Assembly (NCBI RefSeq): GCF_943192995.1
Contig: NZ_CALPCP010000025.1
Location: 1 to 60,475 of the forward strand
DNA from: Flintibacter muris
Lineage (GTDB): Bacteria; Bacillota; Clostridia; Oscillospirales; Oscillospiraceae
Direction: 5' to 3'
Length of the DNA: 60,475 nucleotides
Shown: piece by piece, positions 50,841 to 59,525 of the stretch
How the letters are laid out: each line of letters begins with the position of its first letter
How positions within the stretch are numbered: the first letter of the stretch is position 1
Notes under the pieces: model-generated
What the model saw: the letters and a program-made list of their open reading frames with translations, nothing else
What the model was told of the DNA's origin: nothing
Database searches by the model: none
Program-made: the position numbers and the translations under genes

Positions 50841-51341
50841 GTGAGAAAGTGCATTGAGCACAGAGAATTTATCCCTGTAGCCGAGGTCCCGGCAGAAATG
50901 CCCAAGGGGATTGCGATACAATATTATGTGCGCTGGCCGGGCGAGCCAAAGGAGATTACATCCAACAGCCTGAGCCGGCTGAAGAAAAATCTGCGGGATG
51001 GCAAGTGGGAGAATATTTTTCTTACCAACGACACCAGCTTTGAGCAGAACTTTATGCAGCTGGAGAGCGGCGGAGGCCTGTACGCCCTCCAGTTTGTCCG
51101 GGATAACACCGGGGGAAGCGGGGAGGAGGCCGCCTGGTTCTCCACCTTTGACCCGGAGTACTTGGACTCAGACGAGGAGACCGACATCGAGTGCTCCGAC
51201 GGCCAGTCCGTGATCTGCCGGGAGTATACCACCTCTGATAAAGGGGCGGTAATGACCGCCATTGAGTACTTCATCCGCACCGGCAGGCTGTGGGACGGCA
51301 TCCCCTGGATGAAGAGCTGGCAGGAGTGGGTGGAGGAGTAG
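50841..51341 (+). CDS. Hypothetical protein, Imm1-like C-terminus
   Basis: A 166-residue soluble acidic protein. The C-terminal run AVMTAIEYFIRTGRLWDGIPW resembles the end of Imm1-type immunity proteins, and the central Trp- and Asp-rich strands (AAWFSTFDPEYLD) are compatible. The match is too short to be sure. The GTG start follows GCAGGGGG. It lies 17 bases after prmC and 190 before recA, with no toxin gene near it. Confidence 0.5.
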   Translation: MRKCIEHREFIPVAEVPAEMPKGIAIQYYVRWPGEPKEITSNSLSRLKKNLRDGKWENIFLTNDTSFEQNFMQLESGGGLYALQFVRDNTGGSGEEAAWFSTFDPEYLDSDEETDIECSDGQSVICREYTTSDKGAVMTAIEYFIRTGRLWDGIPWMKSWQEWVEE

Positions 51342-51361
51342 GGGTGGCCTGTGGCCGCCCG

Positions 51362-51438
51362 CCTCATCCGTCACGGCCCGTTGGGCCGCGCCACCTTCCC
51401 CTAAAGGGGAAGGTGCCCCCGAAGGGGGGCGGATGAGG
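51362..51438. repeat. Multi-hairpin intergenic repeat, different form, before recA
   Basis: An outer stem CCTCATCCG/CGGATGAGG (51362-51370, 51430-51438) encloses GGCCC-GTT-GGGCC, ACCTTCCCC-TAAA-GGGGAAGGT and CCCCC-GAA-GGGGG. Confidence 0.75.
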
Positions 51439-51530
51439 TAAAAGTCCGTTTTATAGGACAGCTAAAAGAGTAATATACGGGACAGTAAGAGGCCGGGGCC
51501 CCGAGCTTCCGGCGGGAAAGGATGATTGAC

Positions 51531-52652
51531 ATGGCACAGAAAAAACCCATGATCGAGTCGGCCGCCCCGGCTGCAGATAAGAAGAAGGCACTGGAGACCT
51601 GCCTGGCCCAGTTGGACAAGACCTACGGAAAAGGCACCGTTATGCGCCTGGGGGAGAACACCGGCGTGGTGGTGGACTCCATCCCCACCGGCTCTCTGTC
51701 CTTGGACATTGCCCTGGGCATTGGCGGCGTGCCCAAGGGCCGGATTATCGAGGTCTACGGCCCTGAGTCCTCGGGCAAGACCACCCTGGCCCTGCATATC
51801 GTGGCTGAGGCCCAGAAGCGGGGGGGCGAGGTGGCCTTTATCGACGCCGAGCACGCCCTGGACCCCTCCTACGCCCGAGCCCTAGGTGTGGATATCGACT
51901 CCATGTTGATCTCCCAGCCCGACACCGGCGAGCAGGGGCTGGAGATCTGTGAGGCCCTGGTCCGCTCTGGCGCTATCGACGTGGTGGTGGTGGACTCGGT
52001 GGCTGCCCTCACCCCCCGGGCGGAAATTGAGGGCGACATGGGGGACAGCCATGTGGGCCTGCTGGCCCGGCTGATGAGCCAGGCCCTGCGCAAGCTGGCC
52101 GGTTCCATTGCCAAGACCAACTGCATTGTCATCTTCATCAACCAGCTGCGGGAAAAGGTGGGCGTGATGTACGGCAACCCGGAGGTCACCACCGGCGGCA
52201 GGGCGCTGAAGTTTTACTCCTCCGTCCGCATCGACGTGCGCCGCATCGAGGCCATCAAGGAGAGCGGAGAGATTATCGGCAACCGTACCCGGGCCAAAAT
52301 CGTGAAGAATAAGGTGGCACCCCCCTTCCGTGAGGCGGAGTTTGACATCCTCTATGGCGAGGGAATCTCCAAATGGGGCGAGATGGTGGACCTGGCCGCC
52401 AAGCTGGACATTATCCAGAAGTCGGGCTCTTGGTTCTCCATGGGCGAGACCCGCATTGGCCAGGGCCGGGACGCCGCCAAGCAGTTTTTGAAGGACAACC
52501 CGGAGATTGCCGCCGACGTGGAAGAGCAGGTCCGGGCCAACGCCTTCAAGCTGATGAGCAAGCAGTCCCAGGCGGCGGCCAAGGCGGCGGGTCGCGCGGT
52601 GGACGTGTCCGCTGACGACTTTGACGACGGCGCTCCGGCGGACGAGGCGTAA
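51531..52652 (+). CDS. recA: Recombinase RecA
   Basis: A 373-residue recombinase that forms filaments on single-stranded DNA, drives strand exchange and triggers LexA self-cleavage. Walker A is GPESSGKTT, the catalytic Glu lies in the [17 protein letters not shown] strand, Walker B is [10 protein letters not shown], and the L2 region follows [20 protein letters not shown]. The C-terminus is acidic ([14 protein letters not shown]). An in-frame ATG lies three codons upstream (51522); AAAGGA has better spacing to 51531. recX follows with a one-base overlap. Confidence 0.97.
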   Translation: MAQKKPMIESAAPAADKKKALETCLAQLDKTYGKGTVMRLGENTGVVVDSIPTGSLSLDIALGIGGVPKGRIIEVYGPESSGKTTLALHIVAEAQKRGGEVAFIDAEHALDPSYARALGVDIDSMLISQPDTGEQGLEICEALVRSGAIDVVVVDSVAALTPRAEIEGDMGDSHVGLLARLMSQALRKLAGSIAKTNCIVIFINQLREKVGVMYGNPEVTTGGRALKFYSSVRIDVRRIEAIKESGEIIGNRTRAKIVKNKVAPPFREAEFDILYGEGISKWGEMVDLAAKLDIIQKSGSWFSMGETRIGQGRDAAKQFLKDNPEIAADVEEQVRANAFKLMSKQSQAAAKAAGRAVDVSADDFDDGAPADEA

Positions 52653-53266
52653 TGGTTATCCAGGAATTAAAGCCCTCCAGACGTGTGGAGGGCCGCTGGC
52701 TGGCAGTGCTGGAAGACGGTTCCATCCTCCGCGTGGGCGAGGGCGAGGTGGTCAGCTTTGCCCTTTATACCGGTAAGGAGCTGTCAGAAGAGGAGGCGGC
52801 CCAGCTTCAGGATGCCGCCCGCCGAAGCGGGCTGAAAACCAGAGCCATTGAGCTGCTGATGCGAAAGCCCCAGTCCCGAAAGGAGCTGGTGCGCAAGCTG
52901 CTGGAATGGGAGGCCTCTGAGGAGGAGGCCTCCGCCATCTGCGACCGGATGGAGGAGCTGGGCTATCTCGACGAGCGGGAGTACGCCAGACGGATTGTGC
53001 GTCACTATGCCGCCAAGGGCTTTGGGGAACGCAAGCTGCGGGATGAGCTCTACCGCCGGGGTATCCCCCGGGAGCTGTGGGAGGAGGCTATGGCTCAGAT
53101 CGAGGACAACTCACAAGCCATTGATGCCTTTTTGGAAAAGAAGCTGAAAGGCAGCCACGACCCGAAGGATATCAAGCGGGCCTCCGACGCCCTGGCCCGC
53201 CGGGGCTTCCGCTGGCCCGAAATCAACGAGGCCCTGCGGCGGTACGGGATGGAGGTATGGGACTAG
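52652..53266 (+). CDS. recX: Regulatory protein RecX
   Basis: A 204-residue helical protein that binds RecA filaments and limits their activity. It is made of three-helix repeats with the family motifs SRKELVRKLLEWE, LDEREYARRIVRHYAAKGFGERKLRDELYRRGI and DALARRGFRWPEINEAL. An N-terminal extension of about 60 residues (VEGRWLAVLEDGSILRVGEGE) is a small beta domain seen in several Clostridia. The ATG overlaps the recA stop (TAATG), so translation is coupled. Confidence 0.95.
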   Translation: MVIQELKPSRRVEGRWLAVLEDGSILRVGEGEVVSFALYTGKELSEEEAAQLQDAARRSGLKTRAIELLMRKPQSRKELVRKLLEWEASEEEASAICDRMEELGYLDEREYARRIVRHYAAKGFGERKLRDELYRRGIPRELWEEAMAQIEDNSQAIDAFLEKKLKGSHDPKDIKRASDALARRGFRWPEINEALRRYGMEVWD

Positions 53267-53270
53267 CTCC

Positions 53271-53407
53271 AAAGGCCCCCTTCGCAAAGGGGGCTCCCGG
53301 CGAAGCCGGGTGGGGGTTTTCTCCTAACAGAAACAGCTACATTACGATAAGGGAAAACCCTTCGTCATCCGCTGTGCGGATGCCACCTCCCTTTGCGAAG
53401 GGAGGCT
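53271..53407. repeat. Four-hairpin intergenic repeat, copy C
   Basis: Hairpin 1 GCCCCCTTCGCAAAGGGGGC (53275-53294), hairpin 2 CCCGGC-GAA-GCCGGG (53297-53311), hairpin 3 CATCCGC-TGT-GCGGATG (53366-53382), hairpin 4 CCTCCCTT-TGCG-AAGGGAGG (53386-53405). Linkers GGGGGTTTTCTCC and GGGAAAACCC are kept. Confidence 0.8.
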
Positions 53408-53452
53408 TGCTCTGCGGAGGGCGAGAGAGCTTTTTGGACGGCAGGTGGAAAA

Positions 53453-53808
53453 ATGGTTCAGTATCAAAGATATTTGAAACCCATAGCGGCTGATTTGCGG
53501 AGAAAGATGACATCTCAGGAACGAAAACTCTGGTACAATTTTTTGCGGGATTTGTCGCCAAGATTTGTAAGGCAAAAGCCCCTTGACCATTAATTGCGGA
53601 TTTTTACTGCCCAACCAGAAGCTTAGTGATCGAGGTAGATGGAAGGCAGCATTTTGAACCAGAAAACCGGGAAAATGATGAATGGCGCACACAGACATTG
53701 AATCAGGCTGGGATACGTGTGATTCGGTTTACAAATTTGGATGTTGATTATCACTTTGATGAAGTATGCGCCTCGATCTTAGCCATTCTTAGAACGGAAG
53801 ATTCGTAG
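53453..53808 (+). pseudogene. DUF559 endonuclease-like gene with frameshift
   Basis: The first frame (from ATG 53453) gives RKMTSQERKLWYNFLRDL and RFVRQKPLDH, then a stop. The second frame supplies ADFYCPTRSLVIEVDGRQHF and IRVIRFTNLDV, ending at 53808. Together they make a whole DUF559 protein of the Vsr/very-short-patch-like endonuclease fold, with catalytic-looking IEVDG. One missing base near 53590-53596 joins the frames. It follows repeat copy C directly, so the gene may have moved with it. Confidence 0.8.
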
Positions 53809-53836
53809 ACAATTTAACTGTAACGGGAGCGATACC

Positions 53837-55165
53837 ATGCCATACAAAATTGCATTTATCTCTCTGGGCTGCGCCAAGAATCTGGTGAATACTGAACAGA
53901 TGATGGCCCTGTGCCGTAAGGCGGGGCATGTGGTCACCGGAGAGCCGGAGGGGGCGGACGTGGCCGTGCTGAATACCTGCGGATTTATTGAGTCAGCCAA
54001 GAGTGAGGCCATTGACAACATCATCCAGCTGGGGGAGCTGAAGAAGGCGGGTCAGCTGAAAAAGCTGCTGGTAGCGGGGTGCCTTACCCAGCGCTACCCC
54101 GACGGCATCCGAGCTGAACTGCCTGAGGCGGATGGCATGCTGGGCACGGGAAGCTACACTGATGTGGTGTCCGCTGTGGAGGAGCTGATGGAGGGGAAAA
54201 GACCGGAATATTTTGCTGACATCCACCGTACCTATGAGGACGGGGAGCGGCTGGTATCCACGCCCCCCTACACCGCATACCTGAAAATCGCCGAGGGGTG
54301 CAGCAACGGCTGTGCCTTCTGCATTATCCCTAAATTGCGGGGGAAATACCGCAGTCGCTCTGTGGAGGCCGTGCTGGACGAGGCCCGGAGGCTGGCTGCC
54401 TCCGGGGTGAAGGAGCTCATTGTAATCGCCCAGGATATCACCCGCTACGGCCTGGACCTGGGGGAAAACGGGGATTCCTTAGCCGGACTGCTGAGGGGGC
54501 TTTGCCGCTTGGATTTTCACTGGATACGCCTGCACTACCTCTACCCGGAGGCCATTACCGACGAACTGATTGAGACTATTGCCACCCAGCCCAAGATCCT
54601 CCACTATCTGGATATCCCCATCCAGCACTGTAACGACGCCATTCTGGCCCGCATGCGCCGCCGGAACACCAAGGCGGAGCTGAGAGAGCTGTTCGCGAAA
54701 CTGCGCAGAGCCATGCCCGACGTGGTGCTGCGCACCTCCCTGATCTGCGGCCTGCCCGGAGAGGGGGAGGAGGAGTTTGAGGAGCTGTGCGATTTTCTGT
54801 GGGAGCAGAGGCTCCAGCGGGTGGGTGTATTTCAGTTCTCGCCGGAGGAGGGCACCCTGGCCGCCGCCATGGAGGACCAGGTGGACCCGGACACCGCCGC
54901 CCGCCGGGTGGAGCTGGTGGTGGATTTGCAGTCCCAAATTATGGATGCCTGCAACGAGGAGCGGCTGGGCACGGTGATGGAGGTCCTGTGCGAGGGCTTT
55001 GACTCCACCGAGGGCTGCTTCACAGGCCGTACTTACGCCGACTCGGTGGATATTGACGGCAGGGTGCTGTTCACCGCCGCCGGGCCGGTCCCAGCGGGGG
55101 AATTTGTCAACGTGCGGATTACCGGGGTCGCCGATGGGGACCTGACAGGTGAGATTGAGGAATGA
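53837..55165 (+). CDS. rimO: Ribosomal protein S12 methylthiotransferase
   Basis: A 442-residue radical SAM enzyme that adds a methylthio group to Asp88 (E. coli numbering) of ribosomal protein S12. The N-terminal UPF0004 domain provides three Cys for an auxiliary 4Fe-4S cluster (SLGCAKN, LNTCGF, VAGCLTQ). The radical SAM cluster is EGCSNGCAFCIIP. A C-terminal TRAM domain binds the substrate (EVLCEGFDSTEGCFTGRTYADSVDIDGRV). It starts an operon with pgsA and the YitT gene. Confidence 0.96.
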   Translation: MPYKIAFISLGCAKNLVNTEQMMALCRKAGHVVTGEPEGADVAVLNTCGFIESAKSEAIDNIIQLGELKKAGQLKKLLVAGCLTQRYPDGIRAELPEADGMLGTGSYTDVVSAVEELMEGKRPEYFADIHRTYEDGERLVSTPPYTAYLKIAEGCSNGCAFCIIPKLRGKYRSRSVEAVLDEARRLAASGVKELIVIAQDITRYGLDLGENGDSLAGLLRGLCRLDFHWIRLHYLYPEAITDELIETIATQPKILHYLDIPIQHCNDAILARMRRRNTKAELRELFAKLRRAMPDVVLRTSLICGLPGEGEEEFEELCDFLWEQRLQRVGVFQFSPEEGTLAAAMEDQVDPDTAARRVELVVDLQSQIMDACNEERLGTVMEVLCEGFDSTEGCFTGRTYADSVDIDGRVLFTAAGPVPAGEFVNVRITGVADGDLTGEIEE

Positions 55166-55174
55166 GGTAATACT

Positions 55175-55699
55175 ATGAATACCGCCAATAAGCTTACCAT
55201 CCTGCGGGTTGTGATGATTCCCGCCTTTCTGCTGGTGCTGTATCTGGATGTGCCCCACGCCAACTATTGGGCACTGGCCATCTTCGCCGCCGCCAGCATA
55301 ACCGACACTCTGGACGGCTACATTGCCCGGCACTACAACCAGATTACCGACTTTGGCAAGTTTATGGACCCCTTGGCCGATAAGTGCCTGGTTACAGCCG
55401 CTATGCTGTGGTTTGTGGAGGTGGGCCAGATGCCCGCATGGGCGCTGCTTATTGTCATTGTCCGGGAGTTTGGCGTGTCCGGACTGCGGATGGTGGCGGC
55501 GGACAAGGGCCGGGTTATCGCCGCCGGATGGTCGGGCAAGGTGAAAACCGCCGCTACAATGGTATGTATCATCCTGATGCTGCTGCCCCTGCCCTTTATT
55601 GTCAACCAGATCTGTACGGCGGTGATTGTACTGACCACCATCTATTCCGGGGTGGAGTACTTTATGAAGAATGCGGATGTCCTGGCTGAGGCGAAATAA
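55175..55699 (+). CDS. pgsA: CDP-diacylglycerol-glycerol-3-phosphate 3-phosphatidyltransferase
   Basis: A 174-residue membrane enzyme that makes phosphatidylglycerol phosphate, the first step to phosphatidylglycerol. The CDP-alcohol phosphotransferase motif is intact: DTLDGYIAR, eight residues, GKFMDPLADK. About five membrane helices are seen. It starts nine bases after rimO, a pairing common in Firmicutes. Confidence 0.95.
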   Translation: MNTANKLTILRVVMIPAFLLVLYLDVPHANYWALAIFAAASITDTLDGYIARHYNQITDFGKFMDPLADKCLVTAAMLWFVEVGQMPAWALLIVIVREFGVSGLRMVAADKGRVIAAGWSGKVKTAATMVCIILMLLPLPFIVNQICTAVIVLTTIYSGVEYFMKNADVLAEAK

Positions 55700-55711
55700 A
55701 AAGGAGCGATT

Positions 55712-56590
55712 ATGACAACAATGACCCAGAAGACCGGCCTGAAGGAGTTTGTCATTCGGGTGCTGGTGATAACCCTGTCCTCCCTCATTGTGGCCGTCAA
55801 TCTGAACAGCTTTGTGGCGGCGGGTGATTTGTTCCCCGGCGGTTTTACCGGCGTAACCCGCCTGATCCAGCGGTGTGCCCTGGAATTTGCTGGGGTGGAG
55901 CTGCCCTTCGGCCCCATTAACCTGACGCTTAACGCCATCCCCGCCTTTATCAGCTTCAAGCTGGTGGGCAAGCGGTTTACCCTGTACTCCTGCTTGACCA
56001 TTGTGCTCACCAGTATCTTCACCGACCTGGTGCCCGCACTGGATATCACTGAGGACATCCTGCTCATCAGCATCTTTGGCGGGATGATAAGCGGCTTTGC
56101 CGGCTGTCTGTGCCTTTGGGTGCGGGTGACCAGCGGCGGCACCGACTTTATTGCCATTGCCCTTTCAGAGCGGAAGAATGTGGACGCCTGGAGCTATATC
56201 TTCTGCGGCAACGTGGTGCTGCTGGCCATCGCCGGCTACCTGTTTGGCTGGGATCGGGCGCTGTACTCCATGCTGTATCAGTACGCCTGTACCCAGGTTA
56301 TCAAGATGCTGGACCCGGACGGGCGGCGGGCCACCCTGCTGATTGTCACCGGAAGGGAGAGCGCTGGAGGTGTGTGCGCCCAGATTCAGGAGACCAACCA
56401 CACCGCCACCCTTATTGAAGGGGTGGGGCTGTATAACGGCGCTCCCTGCGTAATGATCTACTCTGTGGTGAACGACGGTGAGGTCCGCTCCCTGGCCCGA
56501 AAGATTCGCCATTCCGACCCCAAGGCCTTTGTCAACGTCCTGCGCACTGAGCGGGTGGTGGGCAAGTTCTACCGAAGACCCCGGGATTGA
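55712..56590 (+). CDS. YitT family membrane protein
   Basis: A 292-residue protein with five to six N-terminal membrane helices (VNLNSFVAAGDLFPGGFTGVTRLIQ is typical) and a C-terminal DUF2179 domain (DGRRATLLIVTGRE, AGVCAQIQETNHTATLIEGVGLY). The family may transport an unknown substrate. AAGGAG precedes the ATG, 12 bases after pgsA, so it is the last gene of the operon. A terminator follows. Confidence 0.92.
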   Translation: MTTMTQKTGLKEFVIRVLVITLSSLIVAVNLNSFVAAGDLFPGGFTGVTRLIQRCALEFAGVELPFGPINLTLNAIPAFISFKLVGKRFTLYSCLTIVLTSIFTDLVPALDITEDILLISIFGGMISGFAGCLCLWVRVTSGGTDFIAIALSERKNVDAWSYIFCGNVVLLAIAGYLFGWDRALYSMLYQYACTQVIKMLDPDGRRATLLIVTGRESAGGVCAQIQETNHTATLIEGVGLYNGAPCVMIYSVVNDGEVRSLARKIRHSDPKAFVNVLRTERVVGKFYRRPRD

Positions 56591-56647
56591 CCAGAAAACC
56601 TGACAAACGGACTGGCCAGGGTCCGGCCTTTACAGGTGATGTGCAGG

Positions 56648-56671
56648 GGCCGCCGCCTCGGCGGCCTTTTT
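56648..56671 (+). terminator. Terminator of the rimO-pgsA-YitT operon
   Basis: GGCCGCC-GCCTC-GGCGGCC followed by TTTTT. Confidence 0.88.
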
Positions 56672-57124
56672 ACGGTCCAGGTTGTCGCGGATTTTCTGGT
56701 TGTAGTAGTTGCGCAGGCAGTGGCAGCAGGAGCTGCCACTGCCGCAGTTGTCTACAACGGCCAATGCCCATCTCCTGAGACAGCCCCTCCAGAAGGGCAT
56801 AGAGGACAGACAGCATGATGTCATATGTGTTTCACTACCCTCACCATTGAGGAAGGCGCGCTTTGTTCCTTGACAATCTGCGTAGAAATATGCAATAAAA
56901 CAAGGCGGATTTTGAAAGAAATCTGAACTCTATGCTTAATTGGACAGGGGGAGTTCCTGCTAACCCCGGTGTGACAGGTAATCAAAACTCTAATACTCCG
57001 GCGTGCGCCTGTAGTGTCATGCAGGATGTAGGAAGCTTGGTGAAGAGCGGAAGTGGCACTGCTCCGCCGGAGGCTATAAATCGGCCATGTCCAAAATGTT
57101 TTGCTGCAACCGACATAATCCTGA
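56672..57124. other. Gap with no supported gene
   Basis: Several short frames are open on both strands, but none has a ribosome site together with recognisable motifs. The minus strand 56680-56830 has a Leu- and Gln-rich frame that may be a gene scrap. Composition is mixed, as expected near a rearrangement border. Confidence 0.4.
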
Positions 57125-57574
57125 GTGTACGGCCAGGAATCAGACCACCGCTTCTGCTGGGATCTCCACGTCATTCCGCTGCGGGGCAGGCTCAGTCTGC
57201 TGGCGGTCCACTGCCATACGCGATACACATTTGTGTTGTATGATCTCAATCGCCTGGAATGGGAGCGCCTGCCGGACGTTTTCCTGGACGGTTTGCGGCT
57301 CAGTTTATCCGTCGCCGGTTTTCCCGCAGAAGAGACGAAGAAGCTGTGCTGTTCAGAACTGCCTCTGTTCACCAGGACCCATGGCCGCCGGGAGGTGGCC
57401 TTTTTGAACCGCGCCTGGGAGGACGTGATGGCCGCGGAGCTGGCTCTGGATAAAAGCAGCCAAAGTCAGCCCCTATTGGAGCAGATTATCAATTCCAAAC
57501 CCAGCCGATGCGTGGGAATGGAAGGCCTGGACACAGCGGCAAGGCGGCTGACAGAGATGCTTTTCCAAATCTGA
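57125..57574 (+). CDS. DUF6933-like protein
   Basis: A 149-residue soluble protein. The strands WDLHVIPLRGRLSLLAVHCHTRYTFVLYDL and the helices FLDGLRLSLSVAGFPAEETKKL resemble the DUF6933 family, in which a short N-terminal strand is followed by a WH(A/V) motif. The GTG at 57125 directly follows an in-frame TGA, so the N-terminus may be shortened by an upstream frameshift. No ribosome site is visible. The function is unknown. Confidence 0.6.
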   Translation: MYGQESDHRFCWDLHVIPLRGRLSLLAVHCHTRYTFVLYDLNRLEWERLPDVFLDGLRLSLSVAGFPAEETKKLCCSELPLFTRTHGRREVAFLNRAWEDVMAAELALDKSSQSQPLLEQIINSKPSRCVGMEGLDTAARRLTEMLFQI

Positions 57575-57587
57575 AAGGAGGGGCTCT

Positions 57588-57878
57588 ATGCGCATCATCA
57601 TCGCCCCGGCGAAGAAAATGGTAGTGGACACAGACAGCTTTGTTGTGGACGGCCTGCCTCAGTTTCTGGAGCAGACGGAGCGGCTGAAGACTGTCCTTCA
57701 GAGCATGTCTCCCAAGGACTTGCAGGTCCTCTGGAAGTGTAACGACTCCATCGCAAAGCTGAACGTGGAGCGGCTGAAGCAGATGGATTTACGCCGCAAT
57801 CTCACTCCGGCGATTCTCTCCTACGAGGGTATTCAGTACCGCTACATGGCCCCCAGTGTGATGGAGACGACTCACTTA
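57588..57878 (+). pseudogene. yaaA: Peroxide stress protein YaaA, 3' part missing
   Basis: The first 97 codons of YaaA (DUF328), a protein that lowers free iron and protects DNA during peroxide stress. MRIIIAPAKKM, LWKCNDSIAKLN and ILSYEGIQYRYMAP are diagnostic. At codon 97 the frame enters an IS and ends after EPV-stop. The expected continuation (about 150 residues with the LSGFYG motif) is not on the other side of the IS. AAAGGAGG lies before the ATG, 13 bases after the DUF6933-like gene. Confidence 0.9.
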
Positions 57879-58746
57879 GAGCCTGTTTAAAATCTTCTAA
57901 TGAGGATGGCAATGAGGGCAAACGTGAGAATCTGAGCAGAAATAAAAAGGTTGCGTTCACAATTTTTCCAAAGTCTGCGGAATTTGTCGAGCCAGCCGAA
58001 AAGACGCTCTACCACCCAGCGGCGTGGCAGAACGACAAACTTGTGTAATTCGCTGCGTTTTACTACCTCAACCTGTGCGCCGCAAATATCTTTCACCTGA
58101 TTTGCGAATCGTTCGCCGGAATAACCCGCGTCCACCAGAAACTTCTCCACATGAGAAAGATTGTCCAAGTTAAGGAGAATCATCTGAATGGCTCCATCCC
58201 GGTCAGTCACATCGGCGGTTGTTACGGCTATGGCATGGGGCAATCCCATCGTATCAACTATAACGTGACGTTTGATTCCTGATACTTTTTCCCCGCGTCA
58301 TAACCCTTTTCTTCCGCTGTATCCGCATTCTGTACACTCTGTGCATCAACAATTCCAAACGTAGTCTTATCTCGCCTTAAGTCTTCGTTCCGTATCTGTT
58401 TCACCAGTTTTTGCAGCACTTTGTCCAGAATGCTGACCCCCGTTTCGTCCTTCTCCGACCAAACACGGAAATGGTAATACACACTCTGCCATTTGGGATA
58501 ATCACTGGGCAGCATCCGCCATTGTATTCCACCCTGGATTACGTACAGCACTGCACGAAACACATCATACAAATCATATTGTCGGGGCCGGGTTGTTTTC
58601 TTTGCCCCTTCCAAATCCTCCCGGATCAGATTATATTCTTCCCGGCTGATATCACTTGGGTATTGATGCATTTTCCCCAGCTCCCGCTTGTTTTTTCCTA
58701 TTATCTCCCACTCCGCCATTTTTGTCAAAAGTTTTTAAACAGGCTC
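57879..58746 (-). mobile_element. IS5-family (IS427-like) insertion sequence, 868 bp
   Basis: Perfect 13-base terminal inverted repeats: GAGCCTGTTTAAA at 57879-57891 and TTTAAACAGGCTC at 58734-58746. Both sides carry TTA (57876-57878 and 58747-58749), as in a 3-base target duplication. However, the flanks are not halves of one gene. Confidence 0.9.
57887..58671 (-). CDS. IS5-family transposase made by -1 frameshift
   Basis: Two overlapping frames. The first (58671 to 58258) has the N-terminal part and the first catalytic Asp (FGIVDAQSVQNADT). The second (to 57887) has the second Asp (LVDAGYSGERF) and the Glu (VVERLFGWLDKFRR). The frames join at GGGGAAAAAG (about 58297-58306), where a -1 slip turns KKYQ into KKVSGIKRHVIVD, the family sequence. 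The start ATG at 58671 has GGGAG upstream. Such programmed frameshifting is normal for this IS group, so the element may be active. Confidence 0.88.
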
Positions 58747-58749
58747 TTA

Positions 58750-58868
58750 TATATTTTTATGGATATACCTCTGCAGACATTGCTCAAAAATTTAATAAAA
58801 GTAAACAGAATATCAACCAAATCAAACTCCGTGCACTGAAGAAGCTGAAAAAGATGTATGACTTATAA
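58750..58868 (+). pseudogene. 3' end of a sigma-70-like factor gene
   Basis: Directly after the IS the frame reads YFYGYTSADIAQKFNKSKQN followed by INQIKLRALKKLKKMYDL and a stop: the region 4 helix-turn-helix of a sigma factor. The upstream part of the gene is missing. Its stop overlaps the stop of the convergent holin gene by six bases, so this arrangement was native in the AT-rich segment before the IS joint formed. Confidence 0.75.
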
Positions 58869-59264
58869 ATCTTTTTTATATGCATCTTTAAAATCTTTTA
58901 GATGCCGCAAGAAATCAGTTATTTCCTTCGGAAGCGGCACCCCCATTCTTCCGATATTTTCAATGATACTAAGTCCTTCATTTGAAATATAAAACATAAT
59001 TGTCACTGTTCTTAGAACATTTTCTTGATTTATCAAATATTGATCTACTATATGACTGACGGAGATTACCAAAAAAATAGCTACTTTTTTGGCAATCCCA
59101 GTCGCACCCACGCTGCTTGCTAGACTTTTTGCATGAATAGCGGCACAAATTCCTGTGATATAATCGATTATTACTAATAGAATTAGCGCATACATAATGT
59201 TATCCGCTTGCCCACAAAAAGTCGAACAAATATTTGTTATTGTCTCCATCATATCTCGTTTCAT
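58863..59264 (-). CDS. Phage-type holin family protein
   Basis: A 133-residue protein with three hydrophobic segments (IMYALILLVIIDYITGICAAI, KKVAIFLVISVSHIVDQYL, VTIMFYISNEGLSIIENIGRMGVPLP). The ending with NEGLSIIENIGRMGVPLP is typical of the toxin-secretion/phage-lysis holin family. It would make holes for an endolysin or export a protein; no endolysin is seen in the remaining window. AGGGAGG lies seven bases before the ATG at 59264. AT-rich. Confidence 0.88.
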   Translation of the reverse strand: MKRDMMETITNICSTFCGQADNIMYALILLVIIDYITGICAAIHAKSLASSVGATGIAKKVAIFLVISVSHIVDQYLINQENVLRTVTIMFYISNEGLSIIENIGRMGVPLPKEITDFLRHLKDFKDAYKKDL

Positions 59265-59525
59265 TATAATACCTCCCTAAATTCTTTTTGGGGCTTGACA
59301 TTTGTTTGTAAGCCTTTAAATTTCTTCTTAATATCCAGGGATGTATTTCTTACTAAATAGTAAACTTTCCAATCTGACCCTGCTATTTGTGACACTTGGC
59401 CTTTGCTTTGCAATGCAATAATTAGTAGCACAAAAAAGTGTTGCACTTTTATAAAATTTACGTCTTTTAGTTTGAGGGTTTTTAACCATTTTCTATTTTA
59501 CATAAGTAATAGGAGGATTGTTGTT

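Noticed and set aside
56821..57372. 183-codon minus-strand frame near yaaA
   Set aside because: No ribosome site or motif; it overlaps the better supported DUF6933-like frame and is rich in Ser and Arg as chance frames are.
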